Below, piece after piece: positions 1-10,089 of a stretch of DNA of 64,000 nt (its first letter is position 1; every line of letters begins with the position of its first letter). The DNA is taken from contig JASWHV010000002.1 of the NCBI GenBank assembly GCA_030760725.1, forward strand, positions 65,713,900 through 65,777,899. The letters run 5' to 3'. The position numbers were made by a program, and so were the translations under genes. This DNA is from Neostapfia colusana. Its lineage: Eukaryota; Streptophyta; Magnoliopsida; Poales; Poaceae. The notes under the pieces were generated by a model. That model worked only from the letters and a program-made list of their open reading frames with translations. It was not told where the DNA came from and did no database searches.

Positions 1-709
1 ACTTGAACTTGACGAAGATGGTGACCCGGTCGATAAAAAAGAATACAGAAGTATGATTGGATCACTTTTGTATCTCAGGGCGTCAATACCGGACATACAA
101 TTCAGCGTATGTCTTTTTGCACGTTTTCAAGCTTCTCCACGTGCTTCACATCGCCAAGCCATCAAAAGGATTCTCAGGTACCTACATGGAACTCAATAAT
201 TTGGCATTTTTCTTCCTTCTTCCTGAACCGTTTCTTTGAAAGCTTTTTCGGATGCTGATTTTGAGAGTTGTAGGATTGATAGGAAAAGTACTTCAGGTGC
301 TTGTCATTTTCTTGGTAATTCACTTGTTGTTTGGTCCTCTAGAAAACAAAGTTCAGTTGCACAATCCACGGCCGAATCTGAATATGTAGCTGCGGCTAGC
401 GCTTGCTCACAAATTCTTTGGATTGTTCAAACACTTAAGGACTATGGGGTTGATTTAGATAGTGTTCCACTGTTTTGTGATAACACTTGTGCAATTTGTA
501 TTGCTAAAAACCCTGTGAAACGCTCTAGAACTAAGCACATTGACATTAGGTATCACTTTCTTTGTGATAATGTTGAAAAAGGAAACATTGTGCTTCACCA
601 TGTCGATACCGAACAACAATTGGCTGATATTTTTACAAAACCTTTGGATTCTCGTTTTTGTTTCATTCGTAGTGAAATAGGGGTTATGCATCCTCATGGC
701 TTAAATTGA
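1..709 (+). pseudogene. Copia-1 pol 3' end: RT tail and RNase H (broken)
   Basis: This is the C-terminal end of a Ty1/Copia polyprotein, entering the window already inside the reverse transcriptase. From base 2 the frame reads the RT tail with the block YRSMIGSLLYL and the RYLHGTQ block. The RNase H domain follows from about base 236 (KAFSDADFESCRIDRKSTSG, then AQSTAESEYVAA, CDNTCAI, RTKHIDIRYHFL and ADIFTKPL), ending in a TGA at 707-709. In the family this domain removes RNA from the RNA:DNA hybrid during replication in the virus-like particle. A stop codon follows HGTQ near base 199 and another lies a few codons later, so the copy cannot make an intact polyprotein. The minus-strand copy at 3819-4845 encodes nearly the same protein, which supports both the frame and the family. 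Confidence 0.93.
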
Positions 710-1695
710 GGGGGAGTTTTTGAAACTTTGAAAGTCTATGTGTGAATCTGAAACTAAAATAATATGAGCATAGTATTTCATACATATATGACTTTGTGAT
801 TCCTTTTACAGGCTGAAAGTTCTTACTACATTACTCATGTTATACATTTTGTAGTTTTTGCCATGACTAGTAATTGGAATAATTACTTACACTAAATCTG
901 GTCATGATCGAACTTTCTTGCTGTTTTGAACTTGTTGCGTGCTCACAAGTGCTTTTAATCATAAAAAATTAATCAAGTGATCAGCTCACATGTTGAGTTT
1001 TCAAATAAAAAAGTGAGAAAAGATCAAGAGAATATGCATGCATCGCACTTCTTCTTTTGAGATTGCTTATCGTTGCACTAATATATGAACTTGGAAGGAA
1101 TTATGTATGACTAAAACCATGTCCTTAAGCTTCTGATTGTCAAATGACATAGGCTTGGCTTGGTTGGTTAGAATAAAGCTGATGCGGCATATAATATCTT
1201 GCAAATATCATATGATCAACTTTGTGACTTAAATGATTATGAATAATAAAAATGCAGCAACAAGTGTCATGTTTTCAGGTTTTGAAATAGTTGAGTAAGG
1301 GAGATCATGACTTGCTTAAACTGAAAAATACATTAGATCTCTAGCATGGCTTACACTACTTTATGTATCTCATTGATGTGATAGTGTAAGTAACCTGATA
1401 GTATGACTTGGATGAGCTTTGTTTTGTATGTATATGTTATAATATGCTCATAACATTTAAAAATTTCTCTTTTGAACCTTGCTGAATACATTGTCAAAGG
1501 GGGAGAAATATGTATAAGGAGAGATTTTTTTTTACACTTTGCATATGTTATACACTTTCTTCCTTCTCTTCTTTTAAAAAATGGGGAGAAATTAATAAAG
1601 GGGGAGAAATGAGTTTTCAAATCTTTTCAAAACTTTTCATAAGCCAATGTTCGGATTTTAATTGGTGTTGCCAATGCATTCATCAAGGGGGAGAT
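710..1695 (+). other. Copia-1 3' untranslated internal region with repeated polypurine tracts
   Basis: This is the non-coding stretch between the pol stop and the 3' LTR. It holds several GGGGGAG tracts: right after the stop (about 709-716), near 1499-1506, near 1600-1606 and at 1686-1693 just before the LTR. The last one is the best candidate for the plus-strand primer. Multiple polypurine tracts upstream of the 3' LTR are a described trait of the Sirevirus lineage of plant Copia elements, so I infer that lineage with moderate confidence. Bases up to about 1205 match, inverted, the stretch at 3321-3818. Nothing here looks coding. Confidence 0.75.
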
Positions 1696-3320
1696 TGTGA
1701 GACCTATGTGTGCTGAATACATTGGCAATTAGGATAAAAGTTAGCATTAACATTCAAAGTTTTGAATATTGCCAAAGCATTCTTCTGTGGCAAGGTCCGA
1801 CAAGTTCTTTGTTAGGTCCGCCAAGTGTTGGCAAGGTCCAACGCATGGTCCGAAGAGCTCCTGCAAGGTCCGGAGAGCTTCGGTGAGGTCCGGAGCTTGT
1901 TTTTAGGGAGCTCCCGTGAAGTTCAACTCGTAGAACTGAAGCGTCTTGTTTTTGCTTTTAACTCGAAATGTTTCAAACTTGCTTTATGGGAAGGTTTGCT
2001 TAGTATTAATTTGCTAAGTTTTTGGTGTGTTTTGGTGGTTATGGCTGTTATCATTTGATATGGTTTGCAACATGCTTATGTGACGTGCTCATGTAAGGTG
2101 TTGTGGTTTTCGAACTAACGTGAGTCAAGTCGAGGACTTGTGCTCGGAAGAATTGGTTGTTTATTCATGTGCAGGTGTTTCTTGAGTTCAAGACATGGCT
2201 GGTGACGGGATCCTTGGACTAGTCTCATGGAGGAGATGAGGTTCCAACAACCAAGTTCGGGAGGAGCTGTGGTTGAGTTGATCGGGAGGTCACGCAGCAT
2301 GTTTGGATCAAGGGCAGTGCATATGAAGGTTGCGTGTACGTCGTTGGAAGGTGTTTGCACGTGTGCAAGGAGTGCATGGACGTGGCAACATTGTTCCAAG
2401 GCGTGATGAAGAGAAGTGGACGTAAAGAATTGGTCGGAAAGGTCCAACCGGCTGGATTGCGTACTCAGGCTGAGGCTGAGTCGGATATGGCTCAAATAAG
2501 GAAGATTTGAGTTGGTTATGATAGGATTTCGTGCTAGACACGAAGTTGAGTTGTTTTAGGAATGTTTAGGACGTTCCTAAGGTGTTTGGAAGTCTCACGA
2601 TTGTTTCTATCTGCGAATAGGAGAGTTCTGAGCAGTTATGGTAAGTTAGGATACGAGTCCAATTAGGAGTAGGAGTCCTAGATTGGATTGTTTAGCCTGA
2701 GGGCTGGCTATAAAAGCAAGGGAGGCCAGAGCTCTCGTGGGTAGAGAACTTTGGGCTGTTCCTCTTGTGTTTCTATTGAATAAAGTTCATAGTTTTGAGG
2801 AGCTTTTGTGGCTTGTTCGTCCGACTTGTTTTTCGTCAAGTCTTTCTCGCCGAGTTTCTGGACAGACCGACGTTGCTTCAGTGTTTCATTAATAACTCGA
2901 GTTTTACAGATCCGATTGAAGCGATTCTTTTTGGGTTGTCTTCACAACTCAATTATCTATCATCTGTGAAATTTTCACGAGCTTCGGATCTGTAGTTCTT
3001 GAGATACACGAGTTTCTTTGCAGTGTTGCAGATCTGTTTTATATCGGGTAGAACAGATTGATCTTCGTTTAATGTTTTGATCGTATCTCAAGTTTTACTT
3101 CGTGTTTTCAAGTGATTCTTGTTGCATTAGATCCGTGACTTGATTCTCTACCTCTCTACTTGATTTGTCACGGTTGAACACGTTTGAAAACACTTGCACA
3201 CATGGTTTCTTTAACCGATTGATTTTTTGCTGAGGGGTTTTTGTTGTTTCCGCTGCGAAAAGTTTTAATCTACCATTCACCCCCTCTGGTAGCTTTTCAC
3301 GTGCTCTTCGATTCTACACA
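1696..3320 (+). repeat. Copia-1 3' LTR
   Basis: The LTR begins TGTGAGACC directly after a polypurine tract and ends TCTACACA, giving a TG...CA element with a short terminal inverted repeat (TGTG/CACA) and a length of about 1.6 kb. It contains a TATA box at 2709-2716 and AATAAA at 2779-2784, so U3 is about 1 kb long. The end carries a C-run (CCATTCACCCCCTCTGG), common in plant Copia LTRs. Near the 5' end, GGTCCG-type motifs recur about every 20 bases (1793-1895), as in the repeated LTR motifs of Sireviruses. The sequence after 3320 is the inverted inside of another copy of the family, so the right edge is sharp. Confidence 0.88.
2709..2716 (+). promoter_or_regulatory. Copia-1 LTR TATA box
   Basis: TATAAAAG lies about 1 kb into the LTR and about 65 bases upstream of AATAAA at 2779-2784. 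This is the usual order for a retrotransposon promoter and polyadenylation signal. The transcription start would be expected about 25-35 bases downstream. Confidence 0.7.
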
Positions 3321-3818
3321 TTGCAAGAGATTATATGCCGCATCATCCTTATTCTAACCAACCAAGCGAAGCCTATGTCGTTTGACAATCAGAAGCTTAA
3401 GGACATGGTTTTAGTCATAGACAACTTATTTCAAGTTCATATCTAAGTGCAATGATAAGACATCTCAAAAGAATAAGTGCGATGCATGCATATTCTCTTG
3501 ATCTTATCTCATTTTTCCATTTTATCAAAAAAGCTCAACATGTTGATATTGATTGATTTTTCATGATTAAAAGCACTTGTGATCATGCAACAAGTTCAAA
3601 ACAGCAAGAAAGTTCGATCATAACCAAATTTAGTGTATGTAATTATTCAAAGTACTAGTCATGGCAGAAACTACAATATGTATAACACGAGTATTGTAGT
3701 AAGAAATTTCAGCATGTAAAAGAAATCACAAAGTCATATATGTATGAAACACTTATGCTCATATTATCTGTTAAGTTCTGATTCACACATAGACTTCCCT
3801 AAGATATAAAACACCCCC
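3321..3818 (-). other. Copia-2 3' untranslated internal region, cut at 3321
   Basis: Read on the minus strand this stretch matches the Copia-1 3' untranslated region (about 760-1205) over its whole length with scattered differences, including a polypurine tract just after the pol stop (complement of 3808-3820). The match stops exactly where the Copia-1 LTR ends at 3320. The rest of this copy's 3' region and its LTR are therefore expected to lie to the left, beyond the window, on the other side of Copia-1. Confidence 0.85.
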
Positions 3819-5640
3819 TCAATTTAATCCATGAAGAGGCATAACCCCTATTTCACTATGAATGAATGAAAAATGAGTGAAATCCAAAGGTTTTGTAAAA
3901 ATGTTAGCCAACTGATGTTCGGTGTCTACATGGTGAAGCACGATGGTTCCTTTTTCAATATTAGCACGGAGAAGTGATACCTAATGTCAATGTGATTTGT
4001 TGTAGAATGTTGCACGGGGTTTTTAGCAATGCAAATGGATCAAGTATTGTCACAAAACAGCGTAACACTATCTAAATCAACCCCATAGTCCTTAAGTGTT
4101 TGAACAATCCATAAAATTTGTGATCAAGCACTAGCAACAGCTATATATTCAGATTCCGCCGTGGACTGTGCAACTGAATTTTGTTTTCTAGAGCACCAAG
4201 CAACAATGAATTACCAAGAAAACAGCACGCACCCAAAGTACTTTTCCTATCAATCCTACATCCCCCAAAATCAGAATCTGAAAAAGCTTTCAAAGTAACG
4301 GTTGAGGATGAAGGAAGAAAAATGTCAAATTCTTGAGTACCATGTAAATACATGAGAATCCTTTTGACGGCTTGACGATGTGAAGCGTGTGGGGAAGCTT
4401 GAAATCTTTCACAAAGACATACGCTGAATTGTATGTCCGGTCTTGATGCTGTGAGGTACAAAAGTGACCCGATCATGCTTCTATATTCTTTTTGATACAT
4501 GGGTTCACCATCTTCGTCATGTTCAAGTGTTGTTGTTGTTCCGATTGGTGTCCGAAGAGGCTTGCTATTGTCCATGTTGAAGCGCTTAAGGAGATCTTTC
4601 GTATACTTCGTTTGATGCACAAAAGTTCCTTCCTTGGTTTGCTTGATTTGCAGCCCCAAAAAGTATGTGAGTTCTCCCATCATACTCATTTCAAATTTTG
4701 AACTCATCATAGCTGAAAACTTGTACACAAGATCATGAGAAGCACAACCAAACATAATATCATCCAAATACACTTGAACAAATAGTGAGTCATTGCCATG
4801 CTTAAGAACAAAAAGAGATTTATCAACCCTGCACATGGTAAACACCTTTTCAAGTAAAAAATGTTTTTAACCTATCATACCATGCTCTAGGGCCTTGTTT
4901 AATACCATACAAAGCTTTGAACAGTTTGCAAACATGATTAGGAAAATTTGGATTTTCCAAAACCTGGTGGTTGCATAAATCTCCTCATCTATGTAGCCAT
5001 TAAGAAAAGCACTCTTTACATCCATTTGATATATCTTGAAACCTTTAGATACAGCAAATGCTAACAAAATTCTTATGGCTTCTAATCTAGCAACGGGAGC
5101 AAAAGTTTTATCAAAATCTAAACCTTGAACTTGTGTGAAACCTTGAGCAACCAACCTAGCCTCATTCCTAATCACAACCCCATCCTCACTTTGTTTATTT
5201 TTAAACACCCATTTAGTTTCAATTAAATTGTGACCTTGAGGTGGAGGTACAAGTTTCCAAAAATTATTTCTTTCAAAATTTTCTGACTCTTCTTGCATGG
5301 CAATAATCCAAGATTCATTAGTGAGTGTGTGTGATATATTTTTGGGTTCAAAAGAAGCAACAAAAGCAGAATGAGCATGAGAGTTTTGATCGCAAAACCT
5401 AGACCGTGTGACCCATTCATGCAAGCTTCCAATAATTTGTTGTGGAGGATTACTTTTGAGGACGTGGAGGGGAGTAGACACTTCACAAGCTCCTTCTTCT
5501 TTATGATCATCACAAATCGAAGAACTTGTGGCTTGAGGAAGATCTGGACCAGCAGTAGTGGTCGTTGGTGCTGATTGTGGAGAGAGATCAAGAGATGGAA
5601 CATCATTGTTTATTTCTGAAATTTCGGGCAGCAGCTCCAC
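3819..5640 (-). pseudogene. Copia-2 pol: reverse transcriptase and RNase H (broken)
   Basis: This minus-strand Copia RT/RNase H region is split by frameshifts. The segment 4867-5640 carries the linker and RT N-terminus with KTKWVF-like (ETKWVFKNK), ARLVAQGFTQ, DFDKTFAPVAR and YQMDVKSAFLNG. The segment 4141-4845 carries the active-site block YLDDIMFG (the family usually has YVDD), then YFLGLQI, the YRSMIGSLLYL block and the start of RNase H (SDSDFGGCRIDRKST). The remaining RNase H, ending TKPL...HGLN with TGA complementary to 3819-3821, is read in another frame. The breaks lie near 4850-4900 and 4140-4200. The enzyme would copy element RNA into cDNA if intact, but this copy is dead. Confidence 0.93.
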
Positions 5641-5646
5641 TCCTTC

Positions 5647-6792
5647 TTAATCTTCAATAAAAATACTCTCCCCTGCAGTAGTAGAGCTAGTACCTGGGCT
5701 AGCTTCATCAAAAGAAACTTCACAAGTCTCCACAATTTTGTTAGTGTCAAGTAAAAGCACACCATAGCCTCTAGTATGAGATGGATAACCAAGAAACATG
5801 CCATCAACAGATTTAGCTTCAAATTTATCAAGATTACCACGTTTCTTAACAAAGCATTTGCAATCAAAGACCCTAAGAGTTGTGAGACTAGGCCTATGTC
5901 CGAACCGAAGCTCATATGGTGTTTTTCCTAGCTTAGCTCTCAATAAAACACGGTTTGAAACATAACAAGCTGTTGCAATTGCATCTACCCAAAATTTTCT
6001 AGGAGTTTGGTATTCATCAAGCATAGTCCTAGCCATCTCAACTAAGATTCCGTTTTTTCTCTCTATACCACCGTTTTATTGAGGTACATATGGTGAAGAA
6101 AATTGATAATCTATTCCTTTTTCAGCACAAAAGTGATCAAAAGATTGATTTTTAAATTCAGTTCCTTTATCACTTCTAATTGCTTTTAAAGATCCTGGGT
6201 GATCGATTGATAATCTAAGAAATAAAGTTCTAAAGTGACTAAAAAATTCATTCTTAGATGCCATAAAGTAAACCCAGGAGTATCTAGAACTATCATCAAC
6301 AATCACAAGCACATACCATTTACCTCCAAAAGATTGAACACGTGAAGGACCTATGGTGTCAAGATGTAAAAGCTTTCTGGGTTCAGTTGTCATGGTCATT
6401 GTGAGAGGAGGATGTGAACCTGCAACCATCTTAGCATATCTACAAGAAGAGCACACAATATAGTTGTCCCCTTTAAGCTTAGGTAGTCCACGTATGTGAT
6501 CAAGTCCACTAACACGTGTGAGGTAATAAAAGCCTACATCACCATGTCTACGATGCCAAAAATATAAGTCCTTTGAATCATTAGCAACTATACACCTATG
6601 CTTAGAAGTTGACATATCAAAATCAGATTTAAAAACTCTTCCGATCCCAGACATCTTAAACAAAACCTCACCTATTGAATCTACAACCTTGCAGCAATTT
6701 TTAGTGAAGTTAACTTCTAGATTTTCATCTACCAATTGTGAAACGGAAAGCAAGTTGTATTTCAAATTTTCAACAAGTGCCACATGCTTCAA
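5647..6792 (-). pseudogene. Copia-2 GAG-pre-integrase and integrase (broken)
   Basis: The segment 6076-6792 encodes the GAG-pre-integrase zinc region (WHRRHGDVGF ... CSSC) and the integrase core with its acidic residues in LHLDTIGP and IRSDKGTEF. The segment 5647-6036 encodes the integrase C-terminal part (WVDAIATACYVSNR, GKTPYEL, FLGYPSHTRGY). Integrase joins cDNA ends to the host chromosome. Two faults are visible. A stop codon at about 6076-6078 follows YVPQ just before the NGGIERKN block. The second zinc-binding histidine of the usual HRRLGH motif is replaced (HRRHGD). Order and strand match the RT segment to the left, giving the normal Copia order gag-integrase-RT-RNase H. Confidence 0.92.
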
Positions 6793-7972
6793 AGTGTAGT
6801 GTTTTTTACTCTAACCGAACCCTTAGTAATTATAGGAGTTGAAGAATTAATGGCAAAAGTAACATTTTCTACACGTGACACAAAAGAAAGGGAGGAGAAC
6901 CATTCTTTGTTACCGGTCATGTGGCGTGAGCAACCTGAATCCACAATCCAAATGTTCTCCTTCCTCAAGCGTATAACCTACATAGCAGCACAATACGTCG
7001 ATGACTCAATACTTGGGGTTAGTCAAAAGGCATTTATGAATCCAGTACTGAGTCACACGACGTCCAACAGTAATAGCACGCGAAAGCTGAGAAAATACAG
7101 CAGGTTTATGAGCCAAATTCTGGGAAATTTTGTTCCCAACTACTGATTTATGAAGTGTGTTATGTGTAGCACGTAAAAACAGTCGGTTTAGGAGCAATCT
7201 TTGCATTTTTAGGACTCATTACAGCAGGTTGCATGTTCCTAACATTTGATTCAGCATGTACAACAAGTTTTGCTCGGTTGTTATGTGATCTAGCAAACAA
7301 TCTTTCCTTTTTAATGTTGTTTAGATAGTCTATAACAGAAATCTATGACATGACCATCTCTACCACACTATGTACAATGAAAAAGAACCTTATGTTCATG
7401 TATAGATGAACAAGCAACATGTTTATTGAAAACCGGATGAGACAACACTCCTGCAGATTTGAAAACCATTCTTTTTGTTTAGGAACTGTTTGAATCAAAC
7501 CATTTCCTAATGACTTTACAATTTAGGTGGATGTGCTTTAGCATAAGCATGAGAATCAAAACCTAAACTAGTTTTATCATTGCAAGACTTAGATGAATTC
7601 AGCAGCAAGTTTAGGTTCTTATTTGCACTACAAAACCGTTCTAGTGTCCTATGCATGTCCTAAAGTTTCTTGTACAAGTATAGACTGTTTTCACATGAAA
7701 ATTTTACTTTGCAATAGAACAAGAATTAACTTGATGGACACGTAAAGCATTGTTCGAAGCAAAAATTTCATCCGTACCATCATGTAGTTTCTTATTAAGA
7801 TCATCACAGCTAGAACAATGCAAATCAATTGTAGAACAACTAGCATCTTTCATGTTTTTATCATTAAGTGCAGCAAGTTTTTTGTTCTTTTCAATTTCAA
7901 GTTCAAGTCTATCAAGTGTGGAGGTGTGCGCACTTCTTAAAGAGGACAATTGTTCATAAATAAGATCGCAAC
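6793..7972 (-). pseudogene. Copia-2 gag C-terminal part (heavily decayed)
   Basis: Minus-strand coding remnants lie upstream of the integrase. The segment 7704-7949 gives a hydrophilic, coiled-coil-like stretch (LDRLELEIEKNKKLAALNDK) typical of plant Copia Gag. A CCHC zinc knuckle can be read at about 7336-7381, with the pattern C-x2-C-x4-H-x4-C (CGRDGHVIDFC), but a stop (TAG, complement of 7368-7370) interrupts it. The segment 7006-7206 is another fragment. Gag would form the particle and bind RNA. The N-terminal half of gag and the 5' LTR are missing because CACTA-1 begins at 7973. Confidence 0.75.
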
Positions 7973-8250
7973 CACTATAGGAAATAGGGCAACATACGAC
8001 AGCCTGTATAGCATACGACGGCTAGCTGTCGTATATAAACTTACATACGACAGTCAGCAGAGGCTGTCGTATATAAGTTTATATACGACAGTACAGCCGT
8101 CGTTTAGTATATGGCTATCGTATATAGTAGTTATATACGACAGCCAACCCTAGGCTGTCGTATATAGCAGTTATATACGACAGCCAAACCAAGGCTGTCG
8201 TAAATAAGCTTATGTACGACGGCCACACCATGGGCCGTCGTAAATAAGGC
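7973..8250 (+). repeat. CACTA-1 left terminus and subterminal repeats
   Basis: After the CACTA terminus there are more than ten copies of a motif around TATACGACAGCC or TACGACGGCC, in both orientations, often as inverted pairs separated by TATATA-rich spacers. In En/Spm elements such subterminal motifs bind the TNPA-type protein and are needed for excision. The same motif fills the terminus of CACTA-2 at 61915-62370, so both belong to one family. Confidence 0.88.
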
Positions 8251-10089
8251 TTATATACCCGTGGGCCCGGGTCGGCGCGGGCATTCACACCCGCACCGAC
8301 CCGAGCCCCCGCAGCCCTAAACGCCCACCGCCGCCCGCCCGTCGCCGCCAGCTGCCGCCCGCCCACCGCCGCCAGCCGCCGCCCCGGCCGCCCCGCCAGC
8401 CGCCGCCCCGGCCGCCGCCCGCCCGCCACCACCTCCAGCCGCCACCGCCATCCAGCCGCCGCTGCCCCGGAGGTCCCCGCCCCGGCCGCCACCCAACAGC
8501 CGCCACCCAGCCCCGGCCGCCGCAGCCTCGCCGCAGCGTACCCGGCCGCCGCAGGCTCGCCACAGCGCCGCTCCACGCGCTGCCTAGCCCCACCGCACTG
8601 CCACGTCGCCGCACCGCCCGGACCTGCGTCCGTCGCGCTGTGCGCCGCCGCACCGTGCCGGTCCGCCTCCACGCCGTGCGCCGCCCGCCTCGCCATGTGC
8701 CGCTCGCCGCGCCGCCTCCACCGTGAGATAAGTCGCCCGCCTCCCTCCCCATCTATAAAGTTTAGTTTTTTAATTACCAATTGTTTAGATTATGCTTGTT
8801 TGTTTTTGATTGTTTAGTGGCGATTTTTTAGATTTAGATGAATTGATATGCTTAGGTTTAATTGTTTCCCAGGTTTATTTGAATTGCTAGCTAGGTGTTT
8901 TTTTAATTGCTTAGAATTGATAAGCTTGTTAACTACGGTAATTATGCTTGTTTAGATGAGTTGTTAATTTCTTAGATGATTAATGCATATGAGTTAATAG
9001 TTTAATTGATTATTGTTTCGATTATTTGAGTGTTTAAAAGTACTATATGTACATAAATGGGCTTAGTGCCCGATACGACCCATTTAGTGGTAACGTATAC
9101 GTCTACAAAAGCACGATGTGAACAACCTAGGCCGCCTCACCCTACCCCGCACCCCCTCCCCCCCCCTGCGGCGTTCGGCCTCCAATCCCCCATCCCCCCC
9201 CCCCCCGCGGCTTAGCCAGCGCTCGGCCTCCGGCACTCTGCCGCGGAACTGCCAATCCTTTGGCGCTTGGCCTCCTCCGCCGCGGGACTGTCGATCTGCC
9301 GGCACTCGTCGGCCTCCATTGACCGGCTGCCGCGGACCTGCCGGCGCTCAACCTCCCACGAATGCAGGTCAGTCTGCTCCCCCTCTCCCGCCCCCCCCCC
9401 CACATTGGTTTCTTCCATCGACGGCGCCACCCCAGCCCCTTCCTTTTCTGGAAGATGTATCACCTCCTGTGCGCGGGCGCCGCCGCCGCCTCCCCTGTGT
9501 GCAAGCGCCGCTGCCGTATTCACCTGCCTTACGCCGGGATCTAAGGCGATGGGACGCCTTACGATCCCCAGGCGCCTTACCGCTTAAGCGTCGCTTAAGC
9601 GACGCCTTAACAACTATGGTTCTTTCCTTCTCTCTATTGTTCTTTCCTCTCTCTCTCTTTGAAATGACTCAAAAATGAAAGATTGATGTAAACCTTTACA
9701 ATATGCGTCACCCGTTTCGAACCGGCTCGTCTCACATGTGTTACGCATGTGAGGCGTGTAGGTTCGGAATTGTCCCTTTTTGGACAGCCTAGGAGTGACC
9801 GAGAGGGCGTGCTTATGATGAGACGCGGGGTCTAGATTTCGACGTAGTTTCGACAGCGTAACCCTAATGTTCTCCGCTGCTCCATTTTCGGACGTGCAGT
9901 TGGAGAACAGCGGGGTTATTCTGCCGAAATTTCGTCTGAATCTAGACCTTGTGTCTTGTCATAAGCACGTTCGTCTCGGTCACTCTTGGGTGGGTTTAGG
10001 ACCTATCATTTCCAATAGATATAGGTCCGTGACATAAATAAATAATAAACTAACTATAAATTCTTTGACTTAAAACTGCAGAGTTAAAC
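8251..10089 (+). other. CACTA-1 leader region: GC-rich blocks and probable leader introns
   Basis: Between the subterminal repeats and the transposase start lie two very GC-rich blocks (about 8260-8725 and 9120-9560) separated by AT-rich DNA. The first block ends at a donor-like GTGAGATAAG near 8724, and an acceptor-like TGCAG lies just before the transposase ATG (about 10077-10081). I infer a leader with non-coding exons and introns. Long open frames on both strands within the GC blocks are low-complexity (Pro/Arg/Gly-rich) and I do not regard them as genes. A palindrome centred on GCTTAAGC lies at 9583-9608. Confidence 0.5.
9788..9990. repeat. Large imperfect inverted repeat (hairpin) upstream of the CACTA-1 transposase
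   Basis: The left arm (about 9788-9876) includes GAGTGACCGAGAGGGCGTGC and GGTCTAGATTTCGAC. The right arm (about 9898-9990) contains the complement of the same blocks, such as CATAAGCACG and GAATCTAGACC. The loop is about 20-25 bases around CCATTTTCGGACGTGC. Arms of about 90 bases with scattered mismatches would fold into a long hairpin if transcribed. It sits about 100 bases before the transposase start. Confidence 0.8.

Noticed and set aside
8115..8780. Long minus-strand open frames in a GC-rich block
   Set aside because: Low-complexity Ala/Gly/Arg-rich readings in several frames of the same GC-rich DNA, inside the CACTA-1 leader; no conserved domain and overlapping the subterminal repeats.
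9118..9678. Pro/Ser-rich open frames on both strands
   Set aside because: Overlapping frames on both strands of a C-rich tract with homopolymer runs; nothing recognisable, best explained by base composition.
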